Assembly (NCBI RefSeq): GCF_002443255.2
Contig: NW_019211460.1
Location: 31,604,717 to 31,668,716, forward strand
Source of the DNA: Varroa destructor
Lineage: Eukaryota > Arthropoda > Arachnida > Mesostigmata > Varroidae
Length of the DNA stretch: 64,000 bases
Reading direction: 5' to 3'
Shown in pieces: positions 57,584 through 64,000 of the stretch; within the stretch, counting starts at the first letter, position 1; every line of letters starts with the position of its first letter. Both the position numbers and the translations under genes were made by a program. The notes beneath the pieces were generated by a model that ran no database searches, was not told where the DNA came from, and saw only the letters and a program-made list of their open reading frames with translations.

Positions 57584-60500
57584 TGTTATTATACAATTAT
57601 AGTTATAATTGTTGACCAGCAACGCTTCCGTGAAAACAAATTATCGATGATGCGCAGTGGAGGAGATGCATATTATCGTACGTTATCATAGAGGCTATGT
57701 CCACTAGGTACATTACCAACAAAATATTCAACTCAGACCGTCAAAACGCTGCTAATATTCTGCAGCTCTTCTTCAGCTTTTGCGTGATATTGTTGGTATT
57801 GACATTATTAATATTGATCGAGCGAAAACAGAATTATTAAATGAAAATTGAGTAATGGATGTTATATGGGGTTTGCTTTCATTACAGTAGTGCCATCGAG
57901 AGCTTTACTGTATAGGTAGATGCAATTATGCTGTGGCATAATGAATTGATTGTTGATGATACAATAACGTAACTGCATACCGTTCTCCCGTGTGGCCCGG
58001 GAACCACTGGTATAATCACAATCTGTGTGTGTATATATATGAGTTGTTACATCGATAATATTTATTGCAAAGGCGGATGCTGGCGGATGCCAATTTTGTT
58101 GGGATCCATCGCACAAAGCACACATCTTTACTACCGTATGATTGTCTGCAGAAATAGGCTAACTAATAAACGCCTCATTGTTGTACGCCATTAATCACAA
58201 TTGAAGGTTTATTTGATTACCTACAATTGGTTATTTCTTCTGAAATAGGTTCACCACGGAAAGTAAAGACAACTCGCTGTGTTTATATTCCACAGTTATA
58301 TTCAAAGTATTCAGTATATTTACGTGGACAGTATATCCTATTTTGTGTTAATCTAACGATGATATAATTAAGTGTTAATTGCTATCTGGCGAATTCGCCG
58401 TTAGTGTTGCGTTGTATTGTGCTGATATAGTCAATTCAGCTACTTAACTATTTACGCGATTTAATTAACACGATTTTGAGCTACGAATTTACTGTGAACG
58501 AAAGCTCCAAAACTACTGTATAATTGTGTGGTGTTGATTAAAAAAAACAGAGCGACAAAATGCAGAGATCGTGAAGCTTAGCTTAATCTTGTATTCCTGT
58601 TCTTATTCATAAATATATGAATCTTTCTTCATTTGTGCGCCTCTTACAATTATGTCGTTTCCCATAATGTTAATAGTACAAATGCGAGAAACGGTGTAAA
58701 AAATGATACTATACACAGATGAGTTATAAATAAGTCATTAGAAAAAAATGATAGATCGCAGTTTCAATCATACAGCCATAGACTCGTCGTAGAAAATTAG
58801 GTATACCGACTGAAAAAAAATTGACTCTACATTTTTTGGATGAACGATTAGTTTTACGAAGTGCGTTGTAGCAATTTATGTGCATTAACCTACCTTTTAG
58901 AAGGGTCATGGCGAGCCATCTGACGCGGCCCTTACAGTAACCAAAAGCCCTGAAGTGCATATGACATTGTATATTTGTAATAAGACCAATAATTATCTAT
59001 TGGCCTTTCATTGAGTCTCAATTCGCATGTGTCCCGTTTTATATGAAAATAACTTATAACTTCTATGGAGACTAGAATCGCCCATCGAATGTCTTTTTTT
59101 ATTGTGGCGATAGCTTCCGAGCCCACAACTGAGCAAATTCATACCCTCCAAGATACCGGATCTCTTGCTTCCTCTTATATGAATTGTTTAATCTAACCCA
59201 GAATTTAGGCAGTAAACAAGCTAGCTAACGCAATAATTATACATAACAATGGCTCTCGTCATTCTATCAACCCTGATGCATTTCGAGGAGATATACTAGA
59301 TATTAAGAAATAGTAATGTTTGTTGTTACTTATTCTGTAATCACGATTTGGCCGCCATTGAAAAGCGTTTAAAAACCATCCTAAAAGCTCGTTTCAATGC
59401 ATACGTAGATATTCTTCGTATTCATATATTCCATCGACATACTATACATAGATAATACATTTGAAAACAGCAAGATAGCTTTGGATTAACACTTTTTGAT
59501 TGTCAGGTCAAAAATTTCCTGATTGGTACGTTTTCGTTTCTTTTCTGCTTTAAATATTCTGAAAATACATTATCCTTGCCGCAAACTGCATATATTTTCA
59601 GCCAAGAGATGAGGCCTACAATACAAATGATCATATTTATTCGCATTTCGCATGGCTACTATGAAGATGTTGTGACATCCTATTATCTTTTAGCAGGGCT
59701 AAAGTCTTCAGGTAGTTGTGCCTAATCTAACCACTAAGACCATTACTGCCATAGGGATTACTTTACGTTGCGAGTGATCAATCCTAGCTACACAGCAAAA
59801 CTGCTACCGCCAGTCCATGAAGTTGAAGAGTTATAGAAATTCACCAACTTTTAAAGATAACAGGCAATCTACAAGTGGCTAATGTGCAACTAGTTCCATC
59901 GGAACTATCCCTTAGCTCCTTTTGTTGGCTCCTGCCTTCCTCATTAAAAAGGGATGTGTACTCAAAAGCGCCAGGAGCACTTCGCAAAACGGGTATTCCG
60001 CAAGGCCAATAGCCGATTTTCCCAGGAAACTTGCTTCCAATTGGCAATATAGATATACTTAACAAGCTTTTTTTTTACTGACAAGTGGATTTTGGGAAGT
60101 TTATCATGGCTAACCATAGTCTTTCCATTGACCTGACCAGAATGGGCGTTCATGTGATTGTTGCCCTCACCAATTGTCGTTGACACACTGACAGTAAATA
60201 TATTGGGTAAGATAATCGGTAAATAGAAGGCCTGTAGAAGTTGTTTGTGGCGCAGCCTCGATGGAAATGACATTGTTATTATTAATTTGTCGTCATTTAA
60301 TATCTATAAAGTAGTATATCATACGTCCCCTCTGGGTTCTTTTACTGTCTGTGAGACAAAAAAATAGGATATGGAGCTGTTTGTCGACTTTAAGTTATGG
60401 TTAGTGGCAATTAGCTTATTCTGTCTATCAAAGCTACCTGAATATATATACCGGTGTATATAATAACATGCTGTTATCTTTATGCAGGACTATAAAGAGA

Positions 60501-63500
60501 AGTTCCGTACTTTCAATGGGATGTTCCTATTGTAACTAGTATTTGAAAATGATCACTATACAAAAGTATAACGATATAAGCCGCCCGCTAAGTTGGTTTC
60601 CTAGCGCGCATGTAATTGCTTCGAAGGCAAAAACATGCTTCCTTTATTTCATCATGCATAGATACGGTATAAGGATAAACGCTAATTGCTTCATTCGACT
60701 CGCATAGTTCTGCCTCTGAACACGCGCTCTTTAGCTTCTGAAACATTGATTTATGCTAATATTTGGCCAGTGCCGCAGTGCTTCGTAGCTGTGTTTATGA
60801 AACTATTAGGATGTCTCAAATCTGTTTGCTTTACTTAGCATTTTTTGATATGTACACATTCGAAAAGCTGAAGCAGCCCAAGCATCGATATGGGTGCATT
60901 GAAATATAGCACAGCACACATAAACGTGCGAGATATGTCAGCAGTAAAATTAAATTGTGTTAACTTTGACGGTCAGAAACGCCAGAATCTGTTTCGTACA
61001 GATAACATAACCTACATTTTATTTTGGCTAATTATAAATGTAGCATTACCCATTACCGCAGGACTACACTAACAGATCCGAAAATGTCTTGATACATCAA
61101 CAAATACGCGGTCCGAAAAAAATGGCTGAATATCATATGTTCGTTTATCTAGTTTACTAGTACCTACTATTACTTGTCTAACTCTTCTTTATACATTGTT
61201 GGTCTGGGACGGTGCATTTTGCCGCCTAGATTGCTTTTCTGAGACATGTCTGCACCTCAACAGCGGCAGTTTTAAGGTAACCGTCAATTAGTTTGGTCTA
61301 ACCTGTCAACGACGCCGCGCTGATGATGTAGTTTAGACGATGATCCTGTACCTCAGATGCAAAGCGTCTCATTTGGCTTAACTGTACTATGACTAGCAGA
61401 GAAAATGCTGTACTTTATCGCTCTGTAATCAATAAAAAACACATAATTAAATACTTAATTGAACGATGTTCCTATTTCGACATTAGATAAATAGATTTCG
61501 AATGATATCATCAGCGGTTCTACTGGCATAGTGTAAACAATGAAATAGACATACATTTGACGTTAGAAGCAATAGAAGACTGCACGACGATACTCCATTA
61601 TTCAATTCATTTCGAGTTTACTTCAAACAAACTACTAAAACACCTCTTAGATTTGTGCTGTTTTCATTTGCGCACTGGAAAGTTGCTTGCCGATAATACA
61701 TACTGCAATACTCCCCCTAGGACAAGAAGCGCTTCGAAGGTTTTGATCATTTGAGATTCTGAACTTAACACAGACCTGTAGCCGCAGACAGGAAAGATAC
61801 AGTTACCGTATTGGCCCCAGACAGATCTGTTAGCGTCGGGGAATCATATCTCATCCTGCTTCACCCGCTGCTAGTTTCCATAGAGCTCTGAGTCGTGACT
61901 CGAATGTAGTGATGACTCCGCCGCCGCCGACAGCCATGTCTTAGTAATGCTTTAAAAAAAAAACACAGGCTAACTTAGGCCAAGTGAATACGTGTAGACA
62001 TGAACTGATGTGGCCGGCCGGCGATAAAACGTCACAGATTTTGACGTACTTGTTCATAAATTTGGATCGTATATAATCGCTGTGTAGGCAAATGTAGGCT
62101 TCTTAGGCCAAGATCTTCGTGAGGTAACGCTTTCTTGCACGAAGCTTGTGATCTTGTTGGCTCCGCAAAAAAATTATTATTTCGATCAAGTTCGCTTCGG
62201 GCGTTTTGGCGTTTCTGAAAAAATGCTTCGCGCAGAAGCGCTACGCTGTCGACAGTTTCAAACTATTAAAAGATCGCCTGGGTACACATAAGTGAAATTA
62301 TTCGCACCTATTTATTAGGCCGTGCCTAAAATACACTTGTAGTATATAGGCAATGCTACGATATATTTCGCTCGTATTAAAAAGCCTGAAGAACGCACAT
62401 TTATTTACCTATAAAAGGACCGGTGATGTCAATATGTTTGTTACGCCGACGAAACTACTTCAGTCGCGAGACAAAGTTCTCAGTCGACGGAGCTGTTACT
62501 TTCATCACTTCCCGAGACCAAAAACAATGGACCAACAACAATCTAAAGAAAAGCGTGTTTGCCGAAACCATTGAAGTGACACGATATCACTAGTTCTGTT
62601 TAGTTCAACGTACCTTAGCTAAATGAAAACAAAGTATATCGGTCGTTATTGAGGTCCAGACCTTAAAGGTTCGGCAAGAAACTAGGTGAAGATAATAAGA
62701 TGAAGAATAAGAAATACGGTGAAGATACAGGCGCTTTAATTACCACTAGAACCATTTACCTTAAAGCTAGAATGGACTTCAGTGATCGAACACATGGATT
62801 GCTAATTAACACATAATAAAATATGTTTATATCCAAAAATCAATTTGTAATTTTAGAGCTATCAATTTTACATTCAACTTGACGCCTGTAAAAAGCAAAG
62901 AAGAGAAAAGGTATAGAATATACCAATAAGATACCACATTATGTGTTACAACCCATTTGTATTATGGCAACCAATAAATAAAGTTTAATACAGTATAAGA
63001 AGAATAAACAAACCATATGAAATTGTCAATTATGTTTTAATCGAAGACAATTTCCTGAATTGTGTTTCTATTACGATGACTTTTCGAGATCGTTTGTTTG
63101 TAAAGCTGTCCGAAAGCCGAAGTACACGTGTATTATTCCCCAAGAAAATTCATTTGACTGTTTTAATCTAAAAATAAACTACGATGCTAATACGACCTTA
63201 GTTACCTCCGTAAGCACGCTAGAGGTCGCGTCTTTTGTCATTATAAACACACTAGCATGTAGAAAAGTTCCACAAATCGTGATTTTTTTTATCACCGTTG
63301 ACCTCAATCATAGCCTTGTTTTTATTTTTCATAAATCTCAAATAAGTCACAATCAAGGTCATGGATGAGTCAGGAAAAATCACAGTCAAGGCATGTATCG
63401 TTAATATTGTGGTTAGTTAGAGTTAACATCTAGTAACTTTTCGTACTTGACTATACGTTCAACTTTTTGAATCTATTACATTATATTACATTTTAAGAAA

Positions 63501-64000
63501 ATTAGCTTAATAACTTAGAGCTCTAACGTGATACGAAAAATCATATTTCATGACATTATAAAAAAACCTTAAAATTAAGATGCTTTTACGAAAGCAAATG
63601 TAGAACGAGGGCCAGTCTAAGACGAAACAACAGAGCCTGAAACGCAAGTGAAAACTTAATGCAAATCCAAACTAAGACCAGCACTGAATATATCACATCT
63701 GAATATCTAATAGAAATATGCGTTACAACGAAGATATGGTATAAACAATACAGGTAGTGCTTGACAAAGCAACGCGCGCGCAGACAAAGCCCATCCTTCG
63801 CGGCTGAAGCTATTGCAAATTTAGTTACGTGAGGAGTTTTCTGAGGTTGCACTTTTGTATACTGTTACCCACTTCACTTTGAACATTGTTGAAATCAAAT
63901 CAACTTCTGCCTGATATTGGCCATCAATTACTTGATGCTACCTAAAATGTGACGTACGCCGCCAAGATCTGTTGTGATATAAAAATTAGAACGCGCTTCA
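57584..64000. other. Region downstream of TTC4, no gene recognised
   Basis: Begins with the probable TTC4 3' UTR. The remaining about 6 kb is AT-rich with only short open frames (for example 59841-60273 - in two overlapping frames, and 63060-63368 +), none matching a family I know. No repeats or RNA genes could be supported. Confidence 0.5.

Noticed and set aside
59841..60273. Two overlapping - frames with transposon-like look
   Set aside because: No motif could be matched to a transposase, reverse transcriptase or known protein. Not reported as an element.
1..64000. CRISPR arrays, bacterial operons, rRNA genes
   Set aside because: No regularly spaced direct repeats, no rRNA-like conserved blocks. 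The window is intron-bearing eukaryotic DNA.

Overview
This is a stretch of animal (metazoan) nuclear DNA. It is AT-rich, its genes are cut into small exons by GT-AG introns from about 60 bp to more than 11 kb long, and it carries decayed mariner-family DNA transposons and microsatellites. The gene set (Par-6, metaxin-1, TTC4/Dpit47, a two-pore potassium channel) and the mariner load suggest an arthropod. A mite or other chelicerate is my best guess, but that is inference from gene style, not proof. One run of 100 N marks a scaffold gap, so this is a draft assembly.

Four protein-coding genes can be reconstructed exon by exon, with splice phases that fit at every junction. (1) About 6.2-21.2 kb, + strand: a two-pore-domain (K2P/TWIK-type) potassium channel. 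Its first exons (start, TM1, outer part of pore 1) lie before the window or were not recognised. Visible are pore 1 with TM2, TM3 with pore 2, TM4, and a long His/Gln/Ser-rich tail that follows an in-frame TAG. (2) About 35.9-38.6 kb, + strand: metaxin-1, complete in five exons (about 290 aa), an outer mitochondrial membrane import factor. (3) About 48.8-42.0 kb, - strand: par-6, complete in five exons (339 aa), with PB1, semi-CRIB and PDZ domains, a polarity scaffold. (4) About 52.6-57.6 kb, + strand: TTC4 (Drosophila Dpit47, yeast Cns1), complete in seven exons (415 aa), a TPR co-chaperone of Hsp90/Hsp70. Metaxin and par-6 converge. par-6 and TTC4 diverge around a GC-richer, CAA/CAG-rich 1.5 kb segment that probably holds both promoters. 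I see no sign that the four genes work together. This looks like ordinary housekeeping or signalling gene order, not a functional cluster.

Between the genes, 1-6.2 kb, 6.4-17.9 kb, 21.2-35.9 kb, 38.6-41.7 kb and 57.6-64 kb are long intronic or intergenic stretches. Recognisable there are two mariner transposase relics in opposite orientation (30.5-31.5 kb and 32.2-32.8 kb), an exact 45 bp in-frame tandem duplication (33.97 kb), a pair of dispersed repeats with a tRNA B-box-like motif (2.9 and 34.4 kb), and an unexplained 169-codon ORF at 4.4-4.9 kb (- strand). A third mariner relic, with both terminal inverted repeats preserved, sits in TTC4 intron 1. I found no rRNA, convincing tRNA, CRISPR array or bacterial-type operon. 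The most unusual observation is the K2P tail, where a TAG is at once an in-frame stop and a possible alternative 3' splice site.
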